NCBI RefSeq assembly: GCF_000220395.1
Contig: NW_004086439.1
Span: 1 to 63,630 of the forward strand
Reading direction: 5' to 3'
From: Ichthyophthirius multifiliis
Taxonomy: Eukaryota > Ciliophora > Oligohymenophorea > Hymenostomatida
Length of the DNA stretch: 63,630 bases
Shown: one piece after another, positions 25,057 to 37,159 of the stretch
How positions within the stretch are numbered: position 1 is the stretch's first letter
Layout: each line of letters starts with the position of its first letter
Translations under genes and position numbers: made by a program
Notes under the pieces: generated by a model
Told to the model about the DNA's origin: nothing
Seen by the model: only the letters and a program-made list of their open reading frames with translations
Databases searched by the model: none

Positions 25057-26115
25057 ATGATATAACTAAATACCTTTGTATATTTAATATTAGGCTTAAT
25101 CCCTCTAATATACATAGCAAATCAATATTTAATTAAATTCAACTAGCCATTTTACAAACTATAAGCCCGATACAAAATAATCGATCTTCCCTGCGGCAAA
25201 ACAGAAATCCTAAAAATAAAAAAAGAAAACGAAGAATACACTCCCAATAATACCCCATCTATCAAAAATATATCAAAAAAAGATGTGAAAATAGTCTTTT
25301 TTACCGGTCATAGGGGCTACATAAAATTCTACGACAAATTTCTACACAAACTCTATAATTTATTAGGATAAAAATACACCATATGCGGAATTGGATAATT
25401 AGGTTAATTTAATTATAAAAATAAGCCTCTTCACAACAAATACACAATATAAGATTAAATCGAATAAAAAAAATAGTTTTTAGAACATTTAATAAAAAAA
25501 AAGCCTAATGTATAGTTTATTATAGTAACACATTCTATAGGATCTTATATCGCATTAAATATTTTAGACAAAATTCCCCCAATACATATTTTATATGTTT
25601 TTAATTTATTTCCAGTAATAGAACGTATTGGACAGACTCCTTATGTAAAATCGCATTTAAAAATGCCATTTTTTCCTTTTATTTATATTATGAGTTTTTT
25701 TTTTGCTATATATTCATTTTTCCCTTAAAAATTAAAAAGATTTATCGGAAATTTATATGTGTCTCTTTCCCTTGGAGATATTAAAGAAAAGTACAATGAT
25801 CTAGTTGAAATCGGAACCGAATATTTTAATTATAGAAATTTTTATTCTATGCTATATATGATAGCATCAGAATATGATACTATTAATGAAAGATAGTATG
25901 AACTTATGTCTAAGTATGCGGATAAAACTATGTATTATTATGGAGTAGATGACGATTGGTGTCCGTAGTATTACTATTTTGATTTAAAAAATGAAATGCC
26001 CCACATTAATGCACAACTTGATGAGAAAGGAATACTTCACGCTTTTGTAATTGGGGCTTCACAAACTCAGGCTTAGTTACTTACTTAATGGATAAAAAGA
26101 GAGTTAAATTTGTGA
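25057..26115 (+). CDS. LDAH: Lipid droplet-associated hydrolase (LDAH) family
   Basis: A single-exon frame of 352 residues, ATG at 25057 and TGA at 26113-26115. It is an alpha/beta hydrolase. An N-terminal hydrophobic segment (residues 6-22) is followed by the beta strand KIVFFTGHRGYIKFY, the nucleophile elbow VTHSIGSY (Ser about 160) and a C-terminal block YYGVDDDWCPQYYYF with HAFVIGASQTQA. The last two match the LDAH pattern YYG..D.WCP..YY and HAF, which supply the acid and the histidine. LDAH acts at lipid droplets and affects sterol ester/triglyceride turnover; its enzymatic activity is debated in animals. The usual IPGNPG oxyanion loop is replaced by FFTGHRG. The initial helix may insert into a droplet or the ER membrane. 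No intron was needed. Confidence 0.88.
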
Positions 26116-26117
26116 AG

Positions 26118-26417
26118 CTTATATTATTGTTACAATATTTAATATATAATATCTTTTCTTTTTTGATAAATTTGGTTTATTTTTGTATTTTTAATTTATT
26201 TTTTAATAAAAATATTTTATTAAAAAGTTAAATAAATAAACTCTTTAAATTATATATATATATATATATAAATATATATATATATATTTATATATATATA
26301 ATATAAAGATAAAGATAAAGTTAAAGATAAATCTTGTATAAAATAAAAGTATTTTTATTTAAAATATATTAAAAAAAATAAAAGATATATATTTTTTGTA
26401 TTCGAAAAAAAAAAAAA
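26118..26417. other. A+T spacer with AT run and short AAAGAT-type repeats
   Basis: Contains a dinucleotide AT run at about 26250-26300 and the short repeat AAGATAAAGATAAAG near 26305. It separates two genes in the same direction and is probably the promoter region of the downstream gene. Confidence 0.5.
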
Positions 26418-27219
26418 ATGTTATCTAATACTTTACTTGTAGGTGCAGTTTCATTAATAGGATTTGGAGCTTATTGTATGCATAAAGAATAAAAATATAT
26501 AAACTATTTCGATTCTTTAATAAAGTTAGAATCATATGACATAGATTACATTTAATAAACCGAAGAATTAGAGAAAAAAGGATAATTAATTTTAAGAGCA
26601 AATACATAAAAAGATAACAAAATATAAACTAGAAAATGTATTTCAGATTAAAATATAGAATGTATATATAGCAAATAAATTAAATTTTTTAAATAAAGTG
26701 AAGAATGTGAAGATGATTTTATTTTCGAAGTAAATAAGAAAAACGAAAAAATTAATTTTTTAATAGGAAATTAAGAATTTAAATTTGAAAGTGAAATTAA
26801 TTTATAAAATGCTTATTTTTACAATATTGATTTGGTTAATTCAACTTTAGAAAGTTAAAACTTTTTTACTAATTTGTAAAATAAAATTTTTAAATAAAAA
26901 ACTCATGAGTATGCTATTTTACCTAATTCTTCTTATGTCTTTATTGGAAAATATGAAAATAAAAAAGTATTTTTATTTTTAATATTAAATGTTAATATTT
27001 TTTAATCTATTTATTTTTTGTTCAAAAATAAAGTTTATTATATCAACAGTTATGAAAGAAAATAAAGATTCTTTATTATAACATGTTGATAGATATATAG
27101 TTTATTTAAATAAAAATGGAAGAAAATTTATGGGAGTTGGTTGTGGAATTATAAGTTTACATTTTGTATTTACTAAAATTATATTCCCTTATAAAAAAAC
27201 TTTTGAATTACCAAAATGA
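26418..27219 (+). CDS. Small membrane protein, possibly GIDE/MUL1-like without RING
   Basis: ATG at 26418 (MLSNTLLVGAVSLIGFGAYC, a signal-anchor helix) and TGA at 27217-27219. An intron of 67 nt beginning GTATTTTTA inside ...YENKK rejoins the frame at FIISTVMKENKDSLL. The order is: N-terminal helix, about 140 polar residues, a strand SSYVFIGKYENKK, then FIIST, and a second membrane helix (MGVGCGIISLHFVFTKII). This order recalls the GIDE domain of MUL1-type mitochondrial E3 ligases (helix, GIDE, helix), but no RING finger follows. The match is by pattern and weak; it may be an unrelated two-helix protein. Confidence 0.65.
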
Positions 27220-27392
27220 TAAAAAAATAATATAATTCAATTTTTTTATTATGTTTTTTAAAATAAATAAAATTGTAAAAAAAAAAAAAAAAAAATTATT
27301 ATTTAACAAACAAAATAAAATATGTATTTGTGTTATATATATTTATAAAAATAATATGCTATATGTATATTTATAAAAATATAAAAAAAAAT

Positions 27393-29110
27393 TCATATTT
27401 TATACTATCCTTTATTTAACCATTTTACAAGCATTACAGGGTCTATGTCTTTATAATCTTCTACAAAAGAATGATTCTTATTAAAAATAAAGGAAAAAAA
27501 TATATAAATTTTAGAAAAAACCAAATAAAATTAATTAAATATTTTCTTTTTACCAATAACTCTGTGGCATTAGATCTCATTCCACTTTATTTCTATAATC
27601 TTTTATTTATTTTTAATTTTAAAAAAATGTTAACTAAAAAATAAATGTATATATATTTTAAAAAATAATTACAATATATTAACAAAATCTTTAATTTCAT
27701 CCGAAAAGTTTTAAGGGAGTTAAGGAATAGGACCAGAAGTTATATTATTAGTCAACTCCCAATATCCCATTCCGTTAAAAGGCATTTTCCCCCAAGCTAA
27801 TTCCACAATAGTAATCCCTAATGCCCATAAATCAGTATCACTGAAATAATCGTTTCCAAGTAATCTTTCTGGACTCATATATTAAACAGTACCAACCCAA
27901 GAATTTTTAGTACTCAAAGTATGGTTAATTTTCCCACTTACACCAAAATCTGAAATTTTAACAATTCCTTAAGAATTTATTAATAAATTAGAAGGTTTTA
28001 TATCTCTATGGATGACTTTTATTTTTTTATGTAGATGTTCTAAACCTTTCAAGACCTATTTTTATTTTATTTTCATAATTTAAAATTAGGTGGTAAATCA
28101 TATATACATTTTTAAAAATACTTAGTATGTTATAATTCCTATTATTGTTTCTGGAATATATTGAAATTATTTTATTAAATCTCCTAAAGTTCCCATATCC
28201 ATTAATTCTAATGCTATAGTAATTTTCCCTTACTTTTTTTTTATTAATTTTAAAATATAGTTATTATATGTATATATATATTACATCAAAACATGCTCCA
28301 TAACACTTAATAATATGTATATTATCACAATTAATAAGTGTATTTAATTCTAAATTAATTTACTTTTTAAATTATTCATCTGTATGTAAATTTATATACT
28401 TTTTTTATTTATATATATATAATTAATAGATATATTGTTTTTTTTATTTTTTTTTAATAGTAATTACTTTTAAAGCAAGCAATGTATTAGTTTTTTCATG
28501 ATAACCTTATTAAACTGTACCTGAAGATCCGTTTCCTAAATATTTGATAATTTATACTTCATTAATTGGTATTATGTATATTTATTAATTTGCTTAGTTT
28601 TGTTATTGTTGTATTATTTCTTTTTTTTATTCTTCTTATTTTTAAATTTATTTTTTTGTTAAAGGTATTTTAAATCCATCTTTATCCGTTTATAATTATA
28701 AATTATTATATTATTTTTTGCTTTCTTCTATATCTAATTATTCTACAGGTTTTTCAATACTCATGTAATTTTATTATGAATAATTGCTCTAAATACTCAT
28801 TCCTTTTTAATCTAAAACAAAATTTTCACCTACAAACGAACCATCATGTTCATTTTCGCTTTTTTTATTTATAATAATTAAATTCTTTAAAAATAAAAAT
28901 ATATTTTAATAAAATTTCATTTTTAATTACAAGAGTAGGCAATATAATAATATTATAAATATTCTTTTTCATAATATTAATAATAAATTTAATTGTAAAA
29001 ATAATGAATAAAAGTTAATATTTTTAAAGAAATTACCTTTTATTTTTAGAATTTATTGTTAACTATAAATTTGTCAAAGATTTTTTTCTTTAAATGCTTG
29101 AAGTATTCAT
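27393..29110 (-). CDS. MAP kinase kinase (STE7 family)
   Basis: Start MNTSSIQRKKSLTNLQ at 29110 and TGA at 27393-27395; about five exons. The N-terminal 130 residues are Q-rich. The kinase domain begins VQIIKYLGNGSSGTVQQGYH (Gly loop) and LLALKVIT (catalytic Lys). It continues with HRDIKPSNLLIN (catalytic loop), ISDFGVSGKI (DFG) and SPERLLGNDYFSDTDLWALG, then LAWGKMPF and, near the end, KSGMRSNATELL (subdomain XI Arg). HRDIKPSNLL plus DFGVSG is specific to MAP2Ks. The activation loop INHTLSTKNSWVGT carries Ser/Thr where MAP3Ks phosphorylate MEKs. All catalytic residues are present, so it should be active. Confidence 0.92.
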
Positions 29111-29782
29111 TTTTTTTTTTTTTTTTTTTGAAAAAAAAAAATAAACTATATAAAAAATAATTATAAATTAAAAAATATATTTAAAATTTATTGAAAATCT
29201 TCTTATAAATTTTTAATATTTAAAATAAAAAATGCATTCAGTATAATTTATTTATTTTAAAATAATAAAATAAAAATATAGTTATATTACTTTTTATTAA
29301 TTAAAAATTTATCTTATAATTATTATATTTATTAATTATATTAACTTCTTTATATATTTTATATACCTAAAACAAATACTTGAAATGCTTAAAAATTGCA
29401 AATACATAATAAGTAAAAATAACAAAAATATATATAAACAGAAATAAATATCAAATTAATTTATAATTTATTATATTATATTAACTAATAATATTTTTTT
29501 TTAATTTATTATGAAAATTTTTTTTTATCTATTTCTAATTTATATTAATTAATAAAATATTAAAATGAATATATTTTTTTTTAATTACCTATTAAATTAA
29601 ATGAAAAAAGTATTCTACAAATTTAATTAATAAATGTATCTTTAAATTAAATTTTTAGGATAAAAAAAAACTCAATAAATATTTTATTTTATATTATTAA
29701 ATGTTGTATTTAAAATAATAAAAATAAGCATCATTTATACATCATAATTATAAAATTAAATCGAATATATCTATATATATAA

Positions 29783-29820
<38 letters not shown>

Positions 29821-30000
29821 ATAACATTTTAAACATATATATTTTAATGAAATATTTTATCTTAATAATAATTAATCTTATGATTAATATTAATATTACT
29901 ATTGAGTTATTAATCAATTATTAATAATCATTTTTTCACAAATATAAAAGGATAATTTTTATTTTTTAATAATTTAATATATTTTTTTTTATAATTAATA
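29111..30000. other. Gene-free A+T-rich spacer
   Basis: About 0.9 kb without a protein-like frame. It contains an AT run at about 29780-29816. It lies upstream of the MAP2K start and downstream of the next minus-strand gene. Confidence 0.5.
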
Positions 30001-30422
30001 TCAATTATTCTTTATTGATTTAGACATCATTTAAAAATAATTATAAATATTTGGTAATTCTAAATTTATAACTTCTTTAAAATAGTGAATTTCATATTAT
30101 ATTTTCTCTTTTTTTAAATACTTATTCATTTATCTATACTAATTCCCTGTTTAAATTTTAATTAAGAGATTATTAACCTTTTTAATTTTTAGCAAAACAA
30201 TAAAAATTATAAAAGGTCATGCTTAAAATATAATATTCATAGAATCATAGAATTTTCTAGTTTTCTAATAATAAAATACTCAAATATATTTTCTTGGCCT
30301 TATTTATAATCATCTTTTTTATAATTATCTAAATTTTGATATTAAGAGTAAAACTATTTTTATTTAAGATTTTAATATCAAATATTTGCATATTTATGTC
30401 TTGAATATTAAAAATATAAATT

Positions 30423-30460
<38 letters not shown>

Positions 30461-31080
30461 AATTAAGTATATTAAAAAATTTAATTATAATATTCTTTTA
30501 ATCTTTTTAGATATTTTATTTACATACATAAAAATATATCAATATATTATATATATAAAAATATATATATTTAATAGTATAGTGTAATAATTATCTAGAA
30601 ATTTTTTATTAATAAACATATTATAATTTTTTTCTATTTACAAATTTTTTAATATCTCTAAGTTTTTAACTATAAAAATACAAATCAAAATATTAATTAT
30701 TAAAAATAGATATTATTAACTAATTTATTTATAAAAAATTAGTTTATTAGTATAGATTTTTTATCGAAGTAATTGCTTCATTAAAGAAGTAATTAAATCT
30801 TTCATTATATACATTTTATATTTTTTTTTTATATTGTTTACTAATTTATTATATATATCATAATTAAATTATTTATTTATAAAATCTAAATACTAAAAAT
30901 CATTCACTATACTCAGTTTTATTTAATAACCTATGAATTATTATAAATTTTAAAAGATAATTTAAATAAGAAACTGAAATTTTTTAATTAATATTTTTTC
31001 TTTTAAATTATATTTTTAAAAGTTATACAATAAATGATTATCTAATTATTTAAGTAAATATTTATTTAAAATATACGATA
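30001..31080 (-). CDS. Unassigned protein, several exons
   Basis: The minus strand ends with YEIHYFKEVINLELPNIYNY and FQMMSKSIKNN before TGA at 30001-30003. Upstream exons read NERFNYFFNEAITSIKNLYQ and KLRDIKKFVNRKKLQYVYQQ. A third reads YQNLDNYKKDDYKQGQENIF. These have balanced, amphipathic composition unlike the spacer, but are separated by A+T-rich introns with AT runs (near 30430). No start codon or domain could be fixed. The final helices vaguely recall the end of a TBC domain; I do not rely on that. Confidence 0.4.
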
Positions 31081-31621
31081 TACAGTCGCATATATTTTAA
31101 GCTTAATTTTATATTTTATAACCATAACTATTTGATTAAACAATATTAATTTACATAATTATCATAATTTATATAATTTATTATAATATAATAATAAAAT
31201 AATTATTTTAGTTTGATTATAAATAATACTTATTTTACAAAGAAAAATATATTATTTTAAGAAAAACGAAAATACAAGAATTTTTATATATTATGGAAAA
31301 CCTCATTTTATTTATAATTTTTATTCAATTGGTAAATAATAAATTTATTATTTTTATTATAAAAGAGGTAGGATAATATTAATTTATTTAAATAAATAAA
31401 TATGTAATTTTTAATATTATATTAATATTTTAATTTAGAAAAATAAAAATAAATACTTTCAGCGAAGTTCAAAAAATAAAAATAATAAAAACTCTTTTTA
31501 TTAATATTTATCAAAAATAAAATAAATAAATTCATATTATATAACTACTTTTTTTTTCTGTAAAAAATAATAATAAGAATTTAATATTATCTTATTTCTT
31601 TATATATTATTAATTTTAAAA
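31081..31621. other. Spacer between two minus-strand genes
   Basis: A+T-rich, with no convincing gene. A plus-strand ATG at 31293 opens a short hydrophobic peptide that could be linked over introns to a glycine-rich frame further right, but that frame is the complement of the Q/P-rich gene and was rejected. Confidence 0.4.
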
Positions 31622-32737
31622 TCAGCCTATTGGTGGTTACAAACTTGGTTTATTTGGTTATTATATAATTCTTTTAGGAGGTTGTCTAGGATTATAAGGT
31701 ACTCTCGTAAATACTTTTTAGACATTTACTTAAGCAGGAGGAGCAGTTGGCAATGGTACAGTGACAGCAGTTTACATATTATCTTATAAAGTTTCCTAAA
31801 TATTTTCTTATAATGTACTTGGTGGCGGATATTCTTGTGGAATATTTTTATTATTTTATTAACGCGTAATTTGATTTGATTATTAATTCTTTATTTCAAT
31901 TTCTTATTCTAAAAATTACTACTGTTATAATTGTTATTATAAAGGTTATTATTATAAATTTTACTACTATTATTATAAAGGTTATTAATACTATTATTAT
32001 TAAAGGAAGATTTATTACTATTATAAAGGTTATTTTTATTATTATTAGAAGGTTTATTACTATTAGAAATCTTATTAATTATTTTAATCATTTATTAATT
32101 AAATATTATTATTTATTTATTAAAATTCATATTATTATTTAATTTCATTATTATTTTCTAATATAGGCTTGTTTAAAGATTAGTTGTTTTATATATTATA
32201 CTATTCATTTATTTAGGAATATTAAGTGTCTAAATATTAGCTATTTTCTTGTTTTTATTCTTATTATTTTGTAGGTCTTCTTATTTATTCTAATTATTTA
32301 AGTAATTAATTTTAAGATAATTATATTTATTATTAACATTATTGTTAAAATTATATAGTTTTATTAACATTTTCTTTAACATTTACTAATATTTGTTAAT
32401 TTTGTAAAAGCTTTTATTGAATAACATTTGATTAATCATATGAATCTTTAGATTTATTAACTTAGTATTAATTTGCTTATGGATTCTATAATTCTTATAT
32501 TGCTTAACTTAATTTTTGTAAAGATCTTGTTATTTCATTTTGATTTTTTGGATAATCTTAATTATAAATCAATTCTATTTTACCTTCTTTGAATACTTTT
32601 TTTAAATTCTTTATATAAAGGTTAATTATTAAAAATAATATCAAATTAATTATTAGAAAACTTAAAATATCATTCGCTTTTACAAACTAGTATAATGGGA
32701 GAATATAATCTATGAATGATTTTTCTATTTAATTCAT
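31622..32737 (-). CDS. Gln/Pro-rich single-pass membrane protein
   Basis: One uninterrupted frame of 371 residues, ATG at 32737 and TGA at 31622-31624, with more than 100 TAA/TAG codons read as Gln. After MNQIEKSFIDYIL comes a strongly hydrophobic helix (SFLIINLILFLIINLYI, residues about 24-40). It is followed by a Q-rich helical stretch, then several copies of a PLQQQ-type repeat (31950-32090), and a proline-rich tail (YPPPSTL, TVPLPTAPPAQVNV, RQPPKRIIQQPNKPSLQPPIG). The layout resembles peroxisomal or membrane-anchored scaffold proteins only in a general way; no family was recognised. The tail could bind SH3, WW or profilin-like partners. Standard-code ORFs on both strands at 31876-32142 are shadows of the repeat. 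Confidence 0.8.
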
Positions 32738-33310
32738 TAAGAAATCTACTGTATTAATATAGTATATTAATAAATTTGCTTTTTAATTTTGATGGCAATA
32801 TATCAGATTAAAAATCCAAAAAAATATTATTATTAACTTATAAAACATATTATATTTTGTTTGATATATATATATATGATTATTATTATTTAATTTTTAT
32901 GTAATATGATTAGAAAAATTATAAATATTTAATTTAATTATATATAAATCTAAATGTATTAACGTGTAAAAATAATAAATATATTAAAGTGAAATTTTTT
33001 ATTTAAAAAAAAAGTCTCAATTTTTATTTTCTAATATAAAAAAGTTAATTTTATAAATAAAAAAACAATAAAATAAAAAACAAAGTAAATAACTAAAAAA
33101 TATGTTAATTAAAAAATAATATAAATTAATAATGAAAGCATTTATTTATAAAGATTTAAAATAAAATAATTTGTTTTTGTTTTTTTCAAAAAAATAAATA
33201 AATAAAAGCTAGATCTGGAAAAAATATTTTATATATAATAATATTAAAAAAATATAATAAATAGAAAATAAAAAAGTACAATAAATATCATTAAAAATAC
33301 CATTAAAAAA
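32738..33310. other. Divergent promoter region
   Basis: Shared upstream region of the minus-strand Q/P-rich gene and the plus-strand beta-barrel gene. A+T-rich, no protein frame noted; a short AT run lies at about 32865. Confidence 0.5.
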
Positions 33311-34451
33311 ATGGATTACCTATAATAACTATATAATTATCATACAAAATTAAGAATGGACTATTATAAATAAGAAGAAGAATTCCTAAAAAAGAACGCG
33401 AATAAAATCCTGACTTAAAGGAATTATGGAAAAGATATCTAAAAACATCCCAAAACACGATATTATTAAAAGAAATACAATTTTTAAAATCATACTTTCA
33501 CAAAACTTTAAAATTTAATATAAAAGATAGTTTAATATAAATAAGTTAAAGAGATTAATTATATATGTAAGGTTTATCAAATATAAATATAGGAATAAAT
33601 ACAAATGACAAAAATAAATTAGGATTTGCTGCATCAATAGATCTAGGAAAAGATTAATTATATATATGGAGACCTATATTTGATTATTATGATGAAATAA
33701 GTTGTAAAATAAATTCCGTTATGCCTTTTTCAGAAAGTATGAGCAATATTTAATATAAAGTAAGGTAATAGAATGTAATTTAAATGAGAAATTTCGATAA
33801 AGAATTCTTATTTAAATTAAAAGCTTCGAAATTATTATCTGAATAAGATACTTTAAATGCTTTTATAAAAATATATAATTTTTAAACTAATAATAATAAT
33901 ATGAGTGATATGTAATGTTTTAATGCTAAATTAGCTTTAAAAAATAAATTTTATATTCTGTGAATTCTAAAAGTTATTTAGGGTATGATTTTTAGAATGA
34001 TAGTATGTTTTTTAAATAATTTAGTTATTATAGTAAGAGTTTTTTTTATAGATATTTTAAAGTAATTGATAGTGCGGAATTGTAATTTATTAATTTCTTT
34101 TTCAATAAAATTTACTATGAGTAATTAGTACCGAGAAATATTTCAGGAAACGAATAATAATTAAACTAAAAATATATGTTTTTGACATAAATTAATAAAT
34201 AAGTTTAATTAAGGAATGATTATTTTATGCCTTTTGCTTAGTTTTATTTTTCTTTTTATTTAAAAAATTTTAGTAGAAATTATATGTAATATTAATTAAA
34301 TAGAAGAAATTTTAGATTTGTTACGAGTTTTGGATATTCGTTTATTTTAGGAAAAAATTAAATTTAAATTACTTATAATTATAAAGATATTATTAATCCT
34401 AATGATAATACTTTTCCTAATTTTAGAATTAGCTTTAAATTAATTGAATGA
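33311..34451 (+). CDS. Outer-membrane beta-barrel protein, SAM50/Omp85-like candidate
   Basis: ATG at 33311 (MDYLQQLYNYHTK) and TGA at 34449-34451; one or two introns or frame joins near 33370 and 33960. The body alternates polar and hydrophobic residues as in beta strands: GLSNINIGINTND, KLGFAASIDLGKDQLYIW. It ends FRFVTSFGYSFILGKNQIQI, TYNYKDIINPNDNTFPNFR, ISFKLIE. The final pattern (G-x-G strand, basic residue, Y-strand, D...P, F-x-[IF]-x-[FL]) is that of the last strands of the surface-antigen/Omp85 barrel in SAM50, which inserts barrel proteins into the mitochondrial outer membrane. No clear N-terminal POTRA was seen. TOM40 or VDAC kinship cannot be excluded. Confidence 0.6.
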
Positions 34452-34540
34452 ATGAATGAAATATATTTAATTTTTTTTATTTATATATTAATTTATATGT
34501 AAAAAAGAAAAATAAACTTTATTTAACCAAAATAAAATAA

Positions 34541-35000
34541 ATGGATTCAAATTTTAAAAAAAATCTTTTTCAAAATACCGATAAGTATAATTGATATGTT
34601 TCCGTTACTTTAGAAAATCTATTAATATCAATTTATTAAGTAGAAGCTTTAAAAATTATAAAAAAACTAAACTAAATTTATATAGGAGAGCCTTATAAGT
34701 AAACATTCCTATTATTGTAATATAGATAGAGAATAAATTATATTAAAAAACTAATAATATTTGGAAATATAAAAATAGATAATAATATAAGAATACTTTT
34801 TTTTTAAAGAGAAAAATAAATAGATTATTTAAAAAATATAATAAAGTAAAAAATATAGAAAAATTAAGTAATTTCAAATGTAAATTCTGTATAATAAAAT
34901 CTTTAAATTAGTATAAATAATTATATATAAAAAAAACAAAGAATTTGTAATGTAAATATTTTAAATGAAAATTATTCAGGATTATTTTAATAATAAGTGA
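34541..35000 (+). CDS. Small unassigned protein with an in-frame TGA
   Basis: ATG at 34541 reads MDSNFKKNLFQNTDKYN, then TGA at 34592-34594, and in the same frame YVSVTLENLLISIYQVEALK, GEPYKQTFLLL and LIIFGNIKIDNNIRILFF. The frame after the TGA has well-balanced, beta-strand-like composition reminiscent of a small OB fold. The alternative ATG frame starting two bases after the TGA (MFPLLQKIY) is Q/K-rich and looks like a shadow, although it does end on TGA at 34998-35000. The TGA could be a mutated or mis-sequenced Trp codon, a Sec codon, or part of an unseen intron. End uncertain; function unknown. Confidence 0.4.
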
Positions 35001-35379
35001 ATAAATTATATATATTTTTTGTTTCATTTTATTTAAAAATATAAATTTTTTATATTATTAATTGACGTATAAATAAATACTATATAATTTAAAATTAATT
35101 GTTTTTCTTGATTTATTTAATTTTTAATATTTTGTATTTTTGTATTTTTTTAAAAAAGAAAAAAAATATATACTATCAGGGTATCAGATTATTTATAAAG
35201 TTATCTATATTAAAAAATAATATAAATTAATTGTATAATTAGAATATAGAAAATAAATAAAAAAATATACTGTTATAATAGACATTTTTTATTATTTTAT
35301 TAAAAACTTTTTATTTTTACTTTATTTATTTTTCTGTTATAATTAATTTTTTAATACAATTTTAATAACAAATATAATA
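35001..35379. other. A+T-rich spacer
   Basis: No gene recognised. It probably contains the end of the upstream small gene and the promoter of the kinase gene. Confidence 0.5.
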
Positions 35380-37159
35380 ATGTCTTATAAAGTACAATTT
35401 TAATCAAATGATTTTTAATAACCTTTATAATAATAGAAATAATCGAAAGTAATTTAAAGAATAAAATAAAAATATTTAAAAATAAAAAAGTAAGATTATG
35501 TTCCAAAAAAATAATAGAAAAATATAGTTATTGTCTTTCAGATAAAATAGGAAAAGGTTATTCAAGTAAAGTTTACAAAGGTAAAAATGAATAAAATGGA
35601 TAATAAGTAGCAATAAAAGTTATAGACATGAAAAATTTAAAAAATAGTTTATAGAAACATTTATTAAAAAACGAAATTTAAATTCTAAAAAAATTTGATT
35701 GTGTGAATATTTTAAAAATATTAGATGTATATTAAACAGTAAACAACACATATATAATAACTGAATATTGTAATAACGGAGATCTTAAAGCATAAATAAA
35801 GAAATATGGTTAATTTAAAGAAAGTGCTGCACTAGAAATATTTTAACATATCGTTAGCGCTTTAAATGAACTCTAAAATAATAATGTAAAAAAATAAAAA
35901 AAATAAAAAAATAATAAATAAAATAAAGATAGTGCATCGAGATTTAAAATTAGCAAATATTTTTGTATAAGATGGTGTTCCTAAAATAGCAGATTTCGGT
36001 TTTTCATAAGATTTATCAAATATTTAATAACTAAATATTAAATATAATGTTGGTACACCAATATATATGAGTCCAGAAGTTCTTATAGATAACAAATATT
36101 CATTTTAAAGCGATATTTGGGCATTAGGTATAATTTTATACGAATTAATTTGCGGAAAAGACCCATGGGATGTTTAAAATGAAAAAGAATTAATTGATAA
36201 AGTATAAAAAGTAAATGTGTAATTTCCATAATAACTGTAGTTAAGTGAAAACACAAAAAAATAATAAAAGGCTGTTTGTAAATAAATGAAAATAAAAGAA
36301 TTTCTTTATAACAAATTTAAACCTATATTTAGTCATATAAAAAAGAAAAAGATCTAAATAATATTAATAATAATAATAATAATATAATAATAATATTAAT
36401 AATAATACTAAATAAATTAAAGTAGATAAATTCGAAATATAAAATTTTTGCTTTAATTAAATATTTAATACAAATGAATAGGTCATACTTAGTTAAATTA
36501 ACTACTGTAGATTTTTATATAGAATATTATAATTTTGTGATAATTACAATCATTAAGAAATGATAAAATTTAAATTTTTAATAATTAAAAATATAATTAT
36601 TAAATTAGCAAAACTAAGATAATTATGTGAATAATAAATCAATGAATTTGCTTTATAATAATTTGAAGAATATGTTTCTTAATAAAGCTTTGTTAAATTC
36701 TAATATGCAGTAAATGAATATTAAATTAGATATAATAAAAATTTCGAATCATGCTGGGAATCTATTTATTACAATTCATAAATAAGGACTGAATTATAAA
36801 AAGATAAAAAATTTAATTCTACTTTTGATAAAAATTTTCTTGAATCTGAAAGCTTTTATATTATTTAATAGAATTATTTAAGAGTAATTATTAATGATTT
36901 GAATTTATAAGTTTTGGAAAATTCAAAAAACATAAAAAAAAATGAAAATCTTCCAGCTGAATTGTAAGATTTGGTTATTTTGTTAGATTATTTAATTACT
37001 TTATTTTAATTAACCTAATTAATTTTAGAGAATTTCAATTAATATGAATTCTTTGCAAAAAATTCTAAAATTGAATAAATAGCAGATGGATAACCTGTTA
37101 ATTTATTAAAATCACATATTGAATAAATATAAAATAAAATTTATAATTTAAAATTATGA
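35380..37159 (+). CDS. Ser/Thr kinase, ULK/Atg1-like, with helical C-terminal region
   Basis: ATG at 35380 and TGA at 37157-37159. The kinase domain has EKYSYCLSDKIGKGYSSKVY (Gly loop), VAIKVIDM (Lys), NEIQILKKF (Glu), TEYCNNGDL (hinge), HRDLKLANIFV, IADFGFS (DFG), GTPIYMSPEVL (APE) and SDIWALGIILYELICGKDPW, so it is complete. A 44-nt intron sits immediately before IVHRDLK. After the domain and an Asn/Ile run lies a region of about 250 residues of long helices (for example EFALQQFEEYVSQQSFVKFQ, then LLDYLITLFQLTQLILENF), comparable in position to the EAT/MIT region of ULK kinases that binds ATG13. The ULK assignment rests on motif style and layout. The join between the first exon (Q-rich) and the kinase frame near 35500 was not resolved. 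Confidence 0.82.

Noticed and set aside
31293-31873. Plus-strand secreted or membrane protein (MENLILFIIFIQL plus a glycine-rich frame)
   Set aside because: The glycine-rich part is exactly antisense to the proline-rich tail of the 371-residue minus-strand gene, which has one long uninterrupted frame.
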